Source: Liolophura sinensis
Taxonomy: Eukaryota; Mollusca; Polyplacophora; Chitonida; Chitonidae
Assembly (NCBI RefSeq): GCF_032854445.1
Contig: NC_088295.1
Location: 46,797,385 to 46,861,384 of the forward strand
Direction: 5' to 3'
Length of the DNA stretch: 64,000 bases
Below, in pieces: positions 24,741 through 36,053 of this stretch. Position 1 is the first letter of the stretch; each line of letters begins with the position of its first letter. Made by a program: the position numbers and the translations under genes. Below the pieces are notes generated by a model. That model was given only the letters and a program-made list of their open reading frames with translations, made no database searches and had not been told where the DNA came from.

Positions 24741-25942
24741 ATCTATAACCTACTGTTAAGGAGATTTCATATAAAACATATATTTGTTTAATACTGAATA
24801 AAACAAAAGATTTGAGATGGTATTTTTTTGGTGATGGGCTAAAAATTGGGCGATACTATTATGCAACTTTTATAGTAAAATTAATAATGCAATGTATTTA
24901 AATAATCGACAGTCACATTGCAAATGTAAACCTATGGAACATGGGTGTGTCTTTGAGTCGGCTGTGATGATGCCACAATAAGGGAAATAAGAAAATGTAA
25001 ATATTTAATAATGAACACATCCATATTCCATTAACGTGTACGTGTAAGTGCCGCTGAATGAAGTAAGTGTAAAAGCATAGGCGTATATCAGTCTGACTAA
25101 AATCAGATTGAATGTTAACTTTGTTAGCCTATTAGCCTATCGAAGCCTATACATACGATCTGATTTTCATCGGATTGAGGCATGCGTATGCATGTGTGCA
25201 GTTCAATGTCGTATAGCCAAACAGACACGTTAAAAATAAGTACCGTAGTGACTTTCGCTGTGGCGTGGGGTCATAGGCTTTACATTTTTCATGGTGAAAA
25301 CAGGAAACTACTCCTGAAATTATGTGAAGATTCATAGGTCGACAGTGCGAAAAAAGGCGCTTAAATTAAGCTGTGCGCTGCGTCTCATACTGCGAGGAAC
25401 CTATTCGGTGCTGTATAGATGGCCGCCGTTTGGAACTTTCACATGACCTGCCAGTAGACGCACATCTCTCTGTCATTCTGGTCGAAATCAGGGCAATGAA
25501 TGCATTTTAAGAAGAAAAACATGGCAAATGAAAGCCATTCGACAATGCTTCGAAACATTTCATTGGCTTATAACTTGGTTAATTGGCGACTTTGAATGCG
25601 AGGATCGCTCCGTTTGGTGAGCAAAGCGACCTCTGTTGGGCAACTTGGAAATGACTGTGACCCAAAATGGAAATCGATTAGGTCTCCTGATATAGCCGGC
25701 GATGAGTCATACAATATTGACCCATTGTGGCAGATGCTGGAAATACCACTATTATTGCTATAACATTTTATTTACATGCGTTCCTAGCAGACAATCTGGC
25801 TTCCACTCTGAACTGATTTTTTTTTTTAACTGGGATCCATTATTGTCATCAAATATGCTTTGATATTTTGTTTACACACAAGTCTGCTTGCCTTGCACAG
25901 TCGATCAGCCTTCTCTACTGGACTGGACTTTGTGTATTACAG

Positions 25943-26002
25943 GCCATTCACCTCAGAAGAGTATTGACCTATATATGTTTTGATTTATACGCAAGACCAT
26001 AC
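25943..26002 (+). CDS. Candidate internal exon (plus-strand chain, member 2)
   Basis: 60 bp between TTTGTGTATTACAG and GTGAGTTA, phase 0 to 0, reading AIHLRRVLTYICFDLYARPY. Strong sites but very short. Confidence 0.3.
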
Positions 26003-26239
26003 GTGAGTTAGACAACCTGTTGTATTTGACTGGCTTTTGACTTTTACAGGTGCACCTGGGTACCGATAATATCTTTTATCAGTAAGCATTGATAACAAAC
26101 TTACATGTAAACTATTCTACTCAGTTTCTCAGTCTCTGCAAACGCCTAATCCATCTTCAAAAAAAAAATATATCTCCACTTAAATCGTTCACTGAGTGAT
26201 GACGGATTGTATTTTTGGGGGAACCGCGAATGTTACATG

Positions 26240-26600
26240 ACTTCTCACTTCTCACCAGATCATACTTTCCACCCAACGGAACAGACTTCTCCACCCAAAA
26301 GCACAGAATTTCTGGCCCAAATACGAAGACATCCTCATGGCACAAATAGGCGCAGACTTTCTCACCCAAATATACACAGGCTTTTCCGACCACCAAAAGG
26401 GACACTTTCCCACCCAAATTTATGAGGAAGACTTTCCCTTCCAAAAGCTCAAACTTCCCAAAAAGGCACACTTTCCCACGCACAAGCACAACTTTTTCCC
26501 CACCCCAAATCAGACTTTCCTTCCTAAAGACACGTAGACTTTCCCACCCAGAAGCAGACTTTCGTGCCCAGAAGCGCAGACGTAGCCTTCTTTTCACACA
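26240..26600. repeat. Degenerate CAGACTTTCCCACCCAAA minisatellite
   Basis: An imperfect 25-32-bp repeat of CAGACTTTCCCACCCAAA about twelve times. Open frames on both strands (a GKVCLFGK-like repeat on minus) are by-products. Confidence 0.8.
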
Positions 26601-26973
26601 CAATGGTACAGACTTTTCCGCCCAATTAGGCAACTATCCATCAAATTGTTAACTTTATCGCCCAGGTTGAATGAACTAACTTTTAAAAACTTCATAACGC
26701 GCTGGATCACATGAGTGAAGATACGTGTAATACTTATACACATGCACCTCAGTGATCCCCTCGCAAATTCATTCGTAAATGTCTTTTGGGCTGACGTACA
26801 GTTGGTAGATAAGCTATAAGGTGACACAATCATGAGACAGAGAGACACTGTCACGAGTGTCTAGAGGTTTTAGGGTGAGGGAAACTGGGTCAAAAGTTCC
26901 GTTTTGGTGAACACCACTGTAGCTTTTGACAAAGCCCAAAGCTAGAAAACTGCCAGCAAACGTACTCCTCTTG

Positions 26974-27524
26974 TTAAAGGAGAAGACAACTTAAATATCA
27001 AACAAATACCATTGAAAAGAGTATGCATTTTCTCGTAGGTGCATGCCATAAAAAACATTCTAATATGTACCTCAAGTTGATAAATTATAAATAAAGTCAG
27101 CGCCAAGAACTAGTCCTGAAGTCTTCTGTGTTAGGAGGAAAATTGCCGTCGGAAATCGCCGAAGTGCAGTTCGCACATTTCCGGTAGAACTCTGCTTCTC
27201 AGAAGGTAGCGAACAGTACAGTTCGTTTTCCGCTTGCGATCGGGACACCGGAATGTTGGACGTAAGTTCCGAGTTTACACGAACAAGCCGGCAGTTTTAA
27301 CCACTCTCAATGGCTAAGAGGCAACACACTTCAGCATAAATTACAGGGTGTTAAAGATGGAGGACGAAATGGACTCAGTGATTTATGCAAGCTTTGCCGT
27401 TTTCAGGCTTTATGTGTATGGTGAGGAAAAACCGCAAAATTATACAGCAGGCACCACCAGAAAGAAAAAAATGTGCTCTTTTCAGCCTATAGTGTCATAA
27501 TTGTAAGTTTTCATCTCCTTTAAA
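26974..27524. mobile_element. Non-autonomous DNA transposon, about 551 bp, with terminal inverted repeats
   Basis: Left end TTAAAGGAGAAGACAACTTA and right end (reversed) TTAAAGGAGATGAAAACTTA match at 17 of 20 bases. No transposase frame inside. Left TTAA and right TTAA-like ends hint at a TTAA target, but this is not certain. Confidence 0.75.
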
Positions 27525-28375
27525 GTTTATGAAGCACATTTCGTTTGAGTTAACAAATTTTTTTTCCCATTTTTGTTTCCCTTTCTCCCTTTTTCCCCTT
27601 CCGTTTTCTTTTGTTCACTGTTGTGAAACATGATTAAACATCTGCATGTAAATTATGTACATTGCCATGTATATTTCTTTCTCTGCTTTACTGATGGCAG
27701 GATGTCAGCTAACATATAGTCAGTGTCATTTTCAGGTTTCAGGTCTCGGCATTCTAGCTTGAATTCCACGAATCGCATGCGGTATAAATGCCTGTGTATA
27801 TCATATTTATAGCTCGCTCTTTTGCGCTGATGCAAGAATGACGGCTGGCTTATAAATACTTATTTGAAGTTTCTGCTGGTTTGTTCCACTCCAGAGGTTG
27901 AAGTCAGATGGTGCGTATGTTCCGCACCATTCGCTGACTAAACAACAAACCCTTTTACCAGACCCCTGGTTTTCTGGCAGTCGGTCGACAAAGGCTCGGA
28001 TTTCACGCTATATTTATATGCTGACAACGCGAGGTTCAAGGCTGAGCAAACAGCCGATATAAGCAGACAGGGGCACAGTGACCTACAGTCTGAAATATAC
28101 AGCTTACAGACTCTTAAACTACCACAGTTTGTGACGTACCAGCTGGAGTTCAAACCCTGGTCTCGTCGCAAATTTGTTTCGTTTACATATGCTCCCTAGC
28201 TATATCTCTGTGTATACACGTATAACTCACTCACTGTGCATGGTGTTATGATTTTAAGTAACGGCTAAACATATAGGAGTATATATATTTTGTCAACATA
28301 TAGGAGTATTATAACGCAAGAAATCTCAAAGCATAAACATTTAATGAAAGTATCTACATTCGCATTATTGTGATG

Positions 28376-28416
28376 ATATGAGTGAGTGAGTGAGTCAGTG
28401 CTTGGGGTTTAACATG
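28376..28416 (-). mobile_element. Second SINE family, tail relic
   Basis: GAGTGAGTGAGTGAGTCAG then GCTTGGGGTTTAAC, reverse orientation; no body follows. Confidence 0.65.
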
Positions 28417-28487
28417 ATGATATGCTATTTTAGACGTATCTCCATAAAACTTTGCGGTGTCTCTCCTCCAGTCAAGCATAAACATAG

Positions 28488-28649
28488 TATTTATTTATTT
28501 ATTTGATTGATGTTTTACGCCGTACTCAAGAATATTTCACTTATACGACGGCGGCCAACATTATGGTGGGAGAAAAACCGGGCAGAGCCTAGGCGAAACC
28601 CACGAACATCCGCAGGTTGTTGTCAGACCTGCCCACGTACGACCGGAGA
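28488..28649 (-). mobile_element. 5'-truncated SINE with target-site duplication
   Basis: Tail-first copy lacking the tRNA head, flanked by ATAAACATAG at 28478-28487 and 28650-28659. Another clear case of truncation at integration. Confidence 0.88.
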
Positions 28650-28696
28650 ATAAACATAGTAAGTTATATCCTTCACAATTAGGTAAGTCCTAACTG

Positions 28697-28780
28697 TATT
28701 TATTTATTTGATTGGTGTTTAACGCCGTACTCAAGAATATTTCACCTATAAACTACGGCGACCAGCATTATGGTGGGAGG
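28697..28780 (-). mobile_element. SINE tail fragment
   Basis: About 84 bp of the conserved 3' part (TATTTATTTGATTGGTG, CCGTACTCAAGAATATTTC, CAGCATTATGGTGGGAGG), only 38 bp after the preceding copy and in the same orientation. Confidence 0.85.
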
Positions 28781-29091
28781 TTTAATTATAAACAGAAGCA
28801 GTATTAATAAGTATATATGAGGCGGTTGATGTCGCCATTTCCAATACTTTTCCGACAGTCTCTACTATTGGTTTGTGTATCGGAAAGTTTGTGAGGTACA
28901 CGTTTCTCTCTCGCCCCTTAAATAATTGTATATGTTTGGGATAATCGTCTAAGGAAGCATGTATATGTGCCATGTAATTAACATAAGCAATTAAAAGAAT
29001 GCTTGAACCCTTCTGTGCCAGTGCTATAAATGCTTCGAAATGATATTCAGATGTGAATACCATTGATCACAAAATCGCATTATAATATAAC

Positions 29092-29192
29092 TTATTTATT
29101 TATTTAGTTGATTTAAGTTTTACGCCTCACTTAAGAATATCCCACTTATACGACGGAGGCCAGCATTATGGTGGGAGGAAACCGGGCAGAGT
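29092..29192 (-). mobile_element. SINE tail fragment
   Basis: Tail and 3' body only: TTTATTTAGTTGATTTAAG through GGTGGGAGGAAACCGGGCAG. Diverged. Confidence 0.85.
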
Positions 29193-30070
29193 ATAATATA
29201 GTTTCGAAAAGTTACAAGATCAGCATGGAACAACCATATCGGACCTATATACGCATTGTGGGCTAGTATGCTTAAACGATGTTGCGATATTCTTGCGCGG
29301 GTCTATGGTGGATAGTTACAGGTCTGTGTATATGTATATAGGTGCATGATTGTGGCTGTATATTTGCATTTGACATATATCTAGATGTGCATTTTAGAAA
29401 ATATTTCCTCTTAATTCGTCATTATCCTTATCATTCACAAACACGTGTGTGCCACGTAACTATCTTAGGGCTTGAAACAAAAACATGATATGACTCACGT
29501 TTACGTGATGGACCACGTGCGGTCACTCTGACCTCAACCAGCTAATCGAACACAGACACCGCACGAACAATGTACGGGTCAAGGCAGATGGTCCTGGTAC
29601 AATGTACAAGTCAGCGATATACATGTGTATAACCTTTGTAATTGACCCACGAGAATCTCGTCATTGCGCAATATGTATTAACCTTTATTTTTTTTTATTT
29701 CTCACACATCTAAGTAAAAATGCTTATATATTAACATGATATATATATTTGGTATCATGAAGAGCTGAGTTACTGTACAAATCCGATCTTTTCATATATA
29801 TATTCTAATGGATATATATTTTGACAGCATACTTGAAGGCCTGTATGTACAATGAAGCAGTTTAACGTTAATGCCGGGATTTATCTCGTCGTCAATCAGT
29901 TGAAACAAACCCTGAAGTGAAATGATGTCAAATCGTTTAATATTTATAATGTGGAAAGACTTTACTTGTTTCATGATTCTCGCTAACTTATTCATCTCGT
30001 AAACATGTATTACTTTTTTATGTGCAGTTTCATTTCAGACTTAGTATCATTTCCGTGCTTTTGTTTATAG

Positions 30071-30187
30071 TCCAAAGATTTCCTTGAAGAAAATATAACC
30101 GGATTATTACAGCATTGTTCCAAACTGCATGAAGCGGAGATTGAACATGGAAATGATGAAAATATCAAGATCGAACAAAATAAAAAG
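30071..30187 (+). CDS. Candidate internal exon (plus-strand chain, member 3)
   Basis: 117 bp, phase 0 to 0, acceptor TGCTTTTGTTTATAG and donor GTAGAT. Encodes SKDFLEENITGLLQHCSKLH then an acidic/basic stretch to EQNKK. The composition looks coding and probably helical. No family recognised. The best member of the set. Confidence 0.45.
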
Positions 30188-30441
30188 GTAGATTTTCAGT
30201 TTTGTTTTTATTCCATTTTTTATGTTTTAGTGAAATAAATTTGGTGTCGCCTTATATATAGGTATTGTTTGGTTAGCATTGTAGTATGCCGCATAAAGCC
30301 TTCTCAGTAACATTTCATTCAAAACATCGCATCTCGCCAGACATGCACGTGCAAATGCACATGAATGCAATTGGTGTATATGACCTCAAGTACTTTTCAA
30401 CGATCGTGGGCCCCGTAAAAAAAGTGAATCTCACATGCATA

Positions 30442-30445
<4 letters not shown>

Positions 30446-30511
<66 letters not shown>
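30446..30511. repeat. (TA)n microsatellite
   Basis: About 32 uninterrupted TA units, likely polymorphic. Confidence 0.95.
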
Positions 30512-30514
<3 letters not shown>

Positions 30515-31150
30515 CCTACGTGTTTGTCTGGATGCATACAACTGATACTCTATATTAATTGTATAGAACATGTATACCATTCAACGAATCTTGCACAGAT
30601 ATATGCGAACCTGTTTCCTTTCAAGTCTTATCATCAAAATGGCCGGCATATTTTATTTATACTTTCGACTGTGTGGTTAATTTTTTGACTGGTGTTTGAC
30701 AGCCAGTCTGTTGTTCTCATGAACTTTACAACACCATTTGATATTGTATATGCGTAAGATAGGTTTGAACTTAACAAAAGAAATCTGGGGAAAATTGCCT
30801 AACCGAGAACAGTTAATCTCCCCTGTATACTCCGCACTTAATAGTATAAAGACGTCTCCAATTCCAAACCACGCTGCTTTGTGCGAGCAAACCAAACACG
30901 ACGTATACCTGTATACCCTTGGGCCAGAACTCTGACATAACTCCAAAGCAGTTAGACACAGGTATCTTTTGGCTATACAAGCTCTTCTGAAAGCTGGAGT
31001 ACATATAGTTACAGGAAGAAGAAGCCTCTACCATGAAGGTTTATTCCTGCTGATTTTGCAAAGACAACGATGTTTATATTTTTAATGATTATATGACGTA
31101 TACGTTTGCTCACTTGGTTTAATATTGCCTTTCAACAATATTTCGGTCAG

Positions 31151-31173
31151 ATCAGGATGGGATCTCAGAACCG
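31151..31173 (+). CDS. Candidate 23-bp microexon (plus-strand chain, member 4)
   Basis: Between CAATATTTCGGTCAG and GTAAAATT; reads IRMGSQN plus two bases, the phase shift needed to join members 3 and 5. Very short, hence weak. Confidence 0.18.
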
Positions 31174-31789
31174 GTAAAATTTCCTTACAAATCTAGGCCT
31201 ACCTAATACAATATATAGATACACTCCTGTAACGTCAGATTTAAATACGAGACAGAATTAATTTAAAGGTATGTATTTAGTGTGTATTGCATAACATTGT
31301 TACGATGCTGGCCAGATTTACTGGTGGCGGAAACAGGAGTGCTCGGAGGCTTTTGGGAAGTTAAATGTCATATTGGTGGAATGAAGCGAGCTGCATGTGA
31401 TATACATGAGAGTGATAGGGATGCACCGTCGATCGACTTTTGTCATGTACCAAACGTAGCTCTGATACATCAGTATTAAGGGACGCTCGCTGATTAATCT
31501 TGTATAATGAGCATGACTGAGCATGCAGATCGCTGACTGAGCAGTGATCAACGATGTTCTGATTTTGACGTGACGGTTTCATGGGACAATACCATTGAGT
31601 AGACTTGAACAACTTTGTTCCACGAGTTCCCTCCCTTGAAAAAAGCAAAATCAAAATATCATATGCGACTGGGGATATTAACGTGACTCGGGATATTAAC
31701 CTAATTGTTTCCAAGATGTGACATCTCGAGAGACGTATTTAATGTTGGTGTGATATGGTACATAAAGTAGAAATGATTTTCTTTGATAG

Positions 31790-31876
31790 ACCCAATACTG
31801 AAATTCATGTCACAAATATATGCGACCACCCAGAAGTACATATTCTACAGTATAGGCTTTGGGCTAACGCATACAG
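31790..31876 (+). CDS. Candidate internal exon (plus-strand chain, member 5)
   Basis: Acceptor ATTTTCTTTGATAG, donor GTAAGTTA. One open frame, PNTEIHVTNICDHPEVHILQ then YRLWANAY (phase 2 in and out). A frame-compatible possible terminal exon lies at 32288-32369, after ATTATCTCTCAG. Confidence 0.38.
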
Positions 31877-31979
31877 GTAAGTTAACAATGACAGAAAGGT
31901 TTGCCTATAATTAAGGTAGAGAAAAAATATTTAAACAAACTTTACAAAGAATGGTGAGCAGAATAATAGCCTTACCACA

Positions 31980-32175
31980 TATTTATTTATTTATTTGACT
32001 GGTGTTTTACGTCGTACTCAAGAATATTTCACTTATAAATATGAAGGCGGCCTGCATTATGGCGGGAGAAAAACGGACAACAAATCGCTAGGATCTGACA
32101 GTCATACCACGTACGGCCGGAGAGGAAGCCAGCAGGAGTTGGACTTGAACTCACATTGAACACACTCAGACGCTC
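31980..32175 (-). mobile_element. SINE copy, partial head
   Basis: Tail and body with the B-box-side sequence TTGGACTTGAACTCAC still visible. The left part of the tRNA head is missing or decayed. Confidence 0.85.
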
Positions 32176-32892
32176 TATGTCATATATACATGTATAAACC
32201 TTCTTATGAAATGCATGGGCGTATACATCTATTATATGCATGGTTTGTTTATGTTTAATCGTCTGTTTCCGGTTGATTATCTCTCAGCGTTATTGTGATC
32301 ATATCGATGTCCTCTAATGCTCACTTGTTTAGGCCTTACTTGTTGCCTAACTGCACTGAACGCTTGTAACTGAAGTCAAAACATAACGCACAACTCTGTC
32401 ATAGATACATGGATTAAGTATAGACCCTAGATAGGCCTATATAGGCCTTCGTCAAATGAACAAAAAAATCACTTTAAAGACTGGCCCTCCAAAAACAGAA
32501 AATAAAAGTTCCAGTGGGTGAGTGAGTGAGTGATTGGGGTTTAACGCCGTAGGTCTGCTTAGCCGAGGTATATATTTTGTAAAGCAAATGTCCACTTCAC
32601 TGATGTCGCCCGCTCGAACGCCCAGCCAGATTTTATGGACTGCACGGTGGAGACTTACTTGCACACTTCGGTAGAGGCTAATATAGGCCTTTGTCAAATG
32701 TACGACCAAATCACTTTAAAGATTGGCCGTCCCACAACAGCAAATAAATGTTCCAGTATAGATCGACGGTCTTACGTTGCATTAATTTCAGTTAAGTTTG
32801 TCCACCAAGTCTTAACTAAAGACATACATGCAATTCTTAAAATGATATTTCATTTCATTCACACAGAAAACAACATGAAAAAGCAAAAATTA

Positions 32893-32942
32893 CGCCCAAC
32901 GTGGGGCTCGAACCCACGACCCCGAGATTGAGAATCTCCTGC
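32893..32942 (-). pseudogene. Half-tRNA relic (3' half, anticodon CUC)
   Basis: The minus strand reads an anticodon-like arm with loop TTCTCAA, then a variable loop, T arm GTGGG-TTCGAGC-CCCAC and acceptor strand GTTGGGC identical to the tRNA-Lys at 34084. The 5' half (D arm and acceptor strand) is absent, so it cannot fold. It sits at the matching place in a local duplication; the CTC anticodon would read Glu codons. Confidence 0.85.
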
Positions 32943-32979
32943 GCCTCTTCTAAAATGCACGGGTCAGTCGAGGTTTCGA

Positions 32980-33262
32980 CGACCAATGGAAATCACAGAA
33001 CCACGATTGAATCACCAATGGAAACCACAGATCCACGAATTAACGGACCAATCGGAACAACGGAACCACGATATTGACAACAAATCAAAACCAGGGAACC
33101 AGAATTAAAACACCTATCATAGCTTCAGAACCACGATTTGCCATCCAATAAAAACCACAAAACCACAAATTAGATCTGGGTCAGTAATTCAACATGGCGA
33201 AACTGAAAGAAAACGTTAAAAGATATGTATATAAGAAAGCGGAGATCCGATTAACCTTTGAG
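32980..33262 (+). promoter_or_regulatory. Orphan CCAAT-array plus TATA promoter-like block
   Basis: CCAAT pentamers occur at about 32983, 33014, 33048 and 33144 inside a degenerate repeat with ACCACGA units, followed by TATATAAG at 33228-33235 and a CT-initiator-like stretch TCTTAGTTCACAAC near 33262. Spacing resembles replication-dependent histone promoters. No histone reading frame follows. A 24-codon frame from 33194 (MAKLKENVKRYVYKKAEIRL) overlaps the TATA and is probably fortuitous. Confidence 0.4.
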
Positions 33263-33685
33263 TCTTAGTTCACAACGACAACTACAGTTTGTGAGTATGC
33301 AGGCATTCAGAGGGTTAATGCATCATCAGTGCGCTCCCATCACCTTGGGATGGGATGTCACTTATACTGACCCGATTCTATCATATATGGTATGTGAAGT
33401 ATAGCGTGCCGTTGTTGTTGATGTTGTCTTTTAGGCCCTGGATGATGCACAACACCGGGTGGGTGAGTGAGTGAGTGATTGGGGTTTAACGCCGTAGGCC
33501 TTCTTAGCCGAGGTATATATTTTGTAAAGCAAATGTCCACTTCACTGATGTCGCCCGCTCGAACGCCCAGCCAGATTTTATGGACTGCACAGTGGAGACT
33601 TACTTGTACCCGTCGGTAGAGGCTAATATAGACCTTCGTCTAATGTACGACCAAATCACTTTAAAGACTGGCCGTCCCACAACAG

Positions 33686-33896
33686 ACTCGCTTGGCGTTC
33701 AGCATGAAGGGGATAGTGCAACGACTGGTTGACCCGTATCAGTATAATGGCTCGGGCGGCTTACTTGCCTTCGGTAAGTCGTCTTAGTGAAGCAGCACTA
33801 AGTAAAAGAGCGGTGGAAATCCGTCCTGCAACAAGGAGGCACATTATGACTGAAAAATGGTTGAGTACGACGGTAAACCCCAAGCACTCACTCACT
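33686..33896 (+). mobile_element. Second SINE family, 5'-truncated copy with target-site duplication
   Basis: Runs from ACTCGCTTGGCGTTCAGC to CAAGCACTCACTCACT. Flanked by a perfect 10-bp CCCACAACAG at 33676-33685 and 33897-33906. The empty target is preserved in the related copy at about 32726-32745, so the insertion happened after that local duplication. Confidence 0.93.
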
Positions 33897-34065
33897 CCCA
33901 CAACAGCAAATAAATGTTCCAGTATAGATCGACGGTCTTACGTTGGACGCCAAACAGGCCTGGAAAATTTCAATTAAGTTTGTCCCTAAGTCTTATCTAT
34001 AGACATACATGCAAACCTTAAAATGATACTTCACTTCATTCAGACCAAAAACAACAGGAAAAAGC

Positions 34066-34083
34066 GAAAAAAAAAAAAAAATC
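34066..34083 (-). terminator. Pol III T-run terminator of tRNA-Lys
   Basis: About 14 T on the minus strand directly after the tRNA 3' end. Confidence 0.8.
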
Positions 34084-34156
34084 CGCCCAACGTGGGGCTC
34101 GAACCCACGACCCCGAGATTAAGAGTCTCGTGCTCTACCGACTGAGCTAGCCGGGC
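34084..34156 (-). tRNA. tRNA-Lys (anticodon CUU)
   Basis: 73 nt, no intron, perfect cloverleaf. Acceptor GCCCGGC/GTTGGGC (two G-U pairs), D stem GCTC/GAGC, anticodon stem CGAGA/TCTCG with loop CTCTTAA (anticodon CTT), T arm GTGGG-TTCGAGC-CCCAC, discriminator G. Just downstream on the same strand a run of about 14 T residues (34082-34067) forms a strong RNA polymerase III terminator. All conserved bases of the internal A and B boxes are present, so this copy should be expressed. Confidence 0.96.
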
Positions 34157-35683
34157 TTACGTACACCATTTGAAAAGTTGATGATTATAGCCTGTCTAAC
34201 AACACCATAAATCGCGGTTATTGATTTATTTCATAATTTGGTATAATCTTTTGTGTTTTCAAAAAATGTAAGGAATATATTTTACTTGAAATAAGTAAAT
34301 CCTTACGCCTACACGGTTATTTCAAACCGATAATAACATTCTCTACCTTTGCGCCAAATTGAGCGATAAAGGGCGGGAAATGAACACACGAATTTTGGCT
34401 TAGCCTGTTACCGTTCAGTTTTGGGTGGTATTTAAAGGAAAAGTACACATTCCTTATAAACTGTATATTATTGAAAAAGAAGGTAGGCACTCGGGCTTTC
34501 TTTGAAGGGCACTGTCGTCCTTGTTAAGGGCCGTGAATTCACTTCCTTGAGCGACAGCGCTGTTGTGCCTAGTTGTTGTTGTAACATTAGGGTATTTCCT
34601 GTCAATAGCACCTTCGGTTTCGTTATGATGTCATATTCAACTTGGCTGTCTCAGTCACGATTGTGGCAGATTAGAGAGAGGGTGATACAGTTGCAGGGCT
34701 TCGTATCGTACACCACAAACACTATTCATTTCATCCGTCAAAAAAGTCAAAGTATTAACGTTGTAAGAGAAATAAATATCACAAGGTTCACGCCGGCTGA
34801 TTTACCTCACTCAGTCACTGCCACAAGAGATTCATGGGACGGAGCCATCTGACAAGGTACATGACACATAGGCCTGATTAAATGCAATCAGGCTGATTAA
34901 CCTTACTGTGCCACAAATCGACACAAAGGGATGTCACCAAGATGATGTTATGTTAAAACTTGACACTCCCATATTTATTAACTCTTGGATGGCCTTTGTT
35001 AAAAGTTACAATCATGAGGTTATAAATTTAACAGGAAGACGAAGCAACTTCAAGTTACAGAGCTGCTTGTAAAACAAAAGGCATTTTGTATTTAGTAGCA
35101 GTGATGAATAAACTTTACTGAGTTCTTCTCGTCTGACATTCACCCTTCTTTTTGTAAGTCAAAAGGCCTACTTGTGCTGCACTTGTAAATGCCGCTACCG
35201 GTACACCTTAACATCTGTGCAAGTTTGGTACATATATCATGCTGCAATTGATATTAGGAGAACACAGAATTATGCAACAATATATCCATGCAGGTGTAAA
35301 CACCTAATAATTAACAATAACACGAATTTTATGCACAGGATCATAGCAATATACTCTTAGTACATGTATATGTACAGAAAACAATAATTTACATGCCTAT
35401 ACTATACCATTTTTCAGTCATATGAGGAGTCATTAAGTGTGTGTATACAACATGTAATTATATAATAATAATAAAGTTTATATGATTTCACCATATACAG
35501 TTTACTTTCTTTTGTATACGTATCTGGTATGGCAAGTTCAGAAATACAGTTGCAGTATGGGTACATGTTAAACCAGATCTTGCTTCATTTTCTTACAGAT
35601 GTTATTCGAGGTGTTTTTTTGAAATTGTAGGCCAGAATGACCAAAATTGTAAACAAAAATCAGCACTCTACAGTATGTTAGAC

Positions 35684-35947
35684 TTATTTATTTGATTGAT
35701 ATTTAACTCCCTATTCAAGAATATTGCACTTAGACGACCGTGGCCAGAATTATGGTGGGAGGAAACTGGGCAGAGCTCGGGGGAAACCCCACGACCATCT
35801 GCAGGTTGCTGGCAGACATTTTATGTACGTCCTGAGAGGATGGCCAGCATGAGCTTGACTCCAAGTTGAACTCACAACCAACACATTGGTGAGAGGCTCC
35901 TCTGGCTTCTGGGTCATTGCGCCACACTGGTAAACCAACTACAGCCA
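35684..35947 (-). mobile_element. Old full-length SINE
   Basis: All parts from tail to tRNA-like head are recognisable but substituted throughout (for example CTCCCTATTCAAGAATATTGC). No target-site duplication remains. Confidence 0.85.
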
Positions 35948-36053
35948 TGGAGTACCCCTATACTGTTTAATGGACTTGAACAAAGGCTGAAATATGGAGT
36001 AACTGTAAAACATTTTAATAGATGGAGTTTTATGTGATAAGACAAAAAATTAA

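Larger units (their letters stand above)
21360..25940. other. Promoter flank, SINE, MITE; otherwise nothing supported
   Basis: AT-rich with T-runs and a TTTTG microsatellite near 23560. Confidence 0.55.
27530..30070. other. SINE-rich intergenic or intronic DNA
   Basis: Three SINE fragments within 700 bp (28.49-29.19 kb). No exon recognised. Confidence 0.55.
32445..34083. repeat. Local segmental duplication carrying tRNA and half-tRNA
   Basis: Block A 32518-32942 and block B 33464-34130 share, in order, a GTGAGTGAGTGATTGGGGTT tail, GCCGAGGTATATATTTTG, CGCTCGAACGCCCAGCC, TCACTTTAAAGANTGGCCG, AATGTTCCAGTATAGATCG and the sequence before the tRNA. Block B alone has the 211-bp SINE insertion and the intact tRNA. 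A third piece (32445-32513) repeats the AATCACTTTAAAGACTGGCC portion. The blocks are perhaps 90% alike by eye. Confidence 0.88.

Noticed and set aside
26157-26652. Overlapping 158- and 76-codon frames near 26.2-26.6 kb
   Set aside because: Both strands are open because of the degenerate CAGACTTTCCCACCCAAA minisatellite.
30286-30558. Frames rich in Ile-Tyr repeats
   Set aside because: Translation of the (TA)n microsatellite; the same holds for 43459-43723 and 56582-56785.
34502-34852. 116-codon plus frame
   Set aside because: No ATG start, no good acceptor, no family; probably chance.
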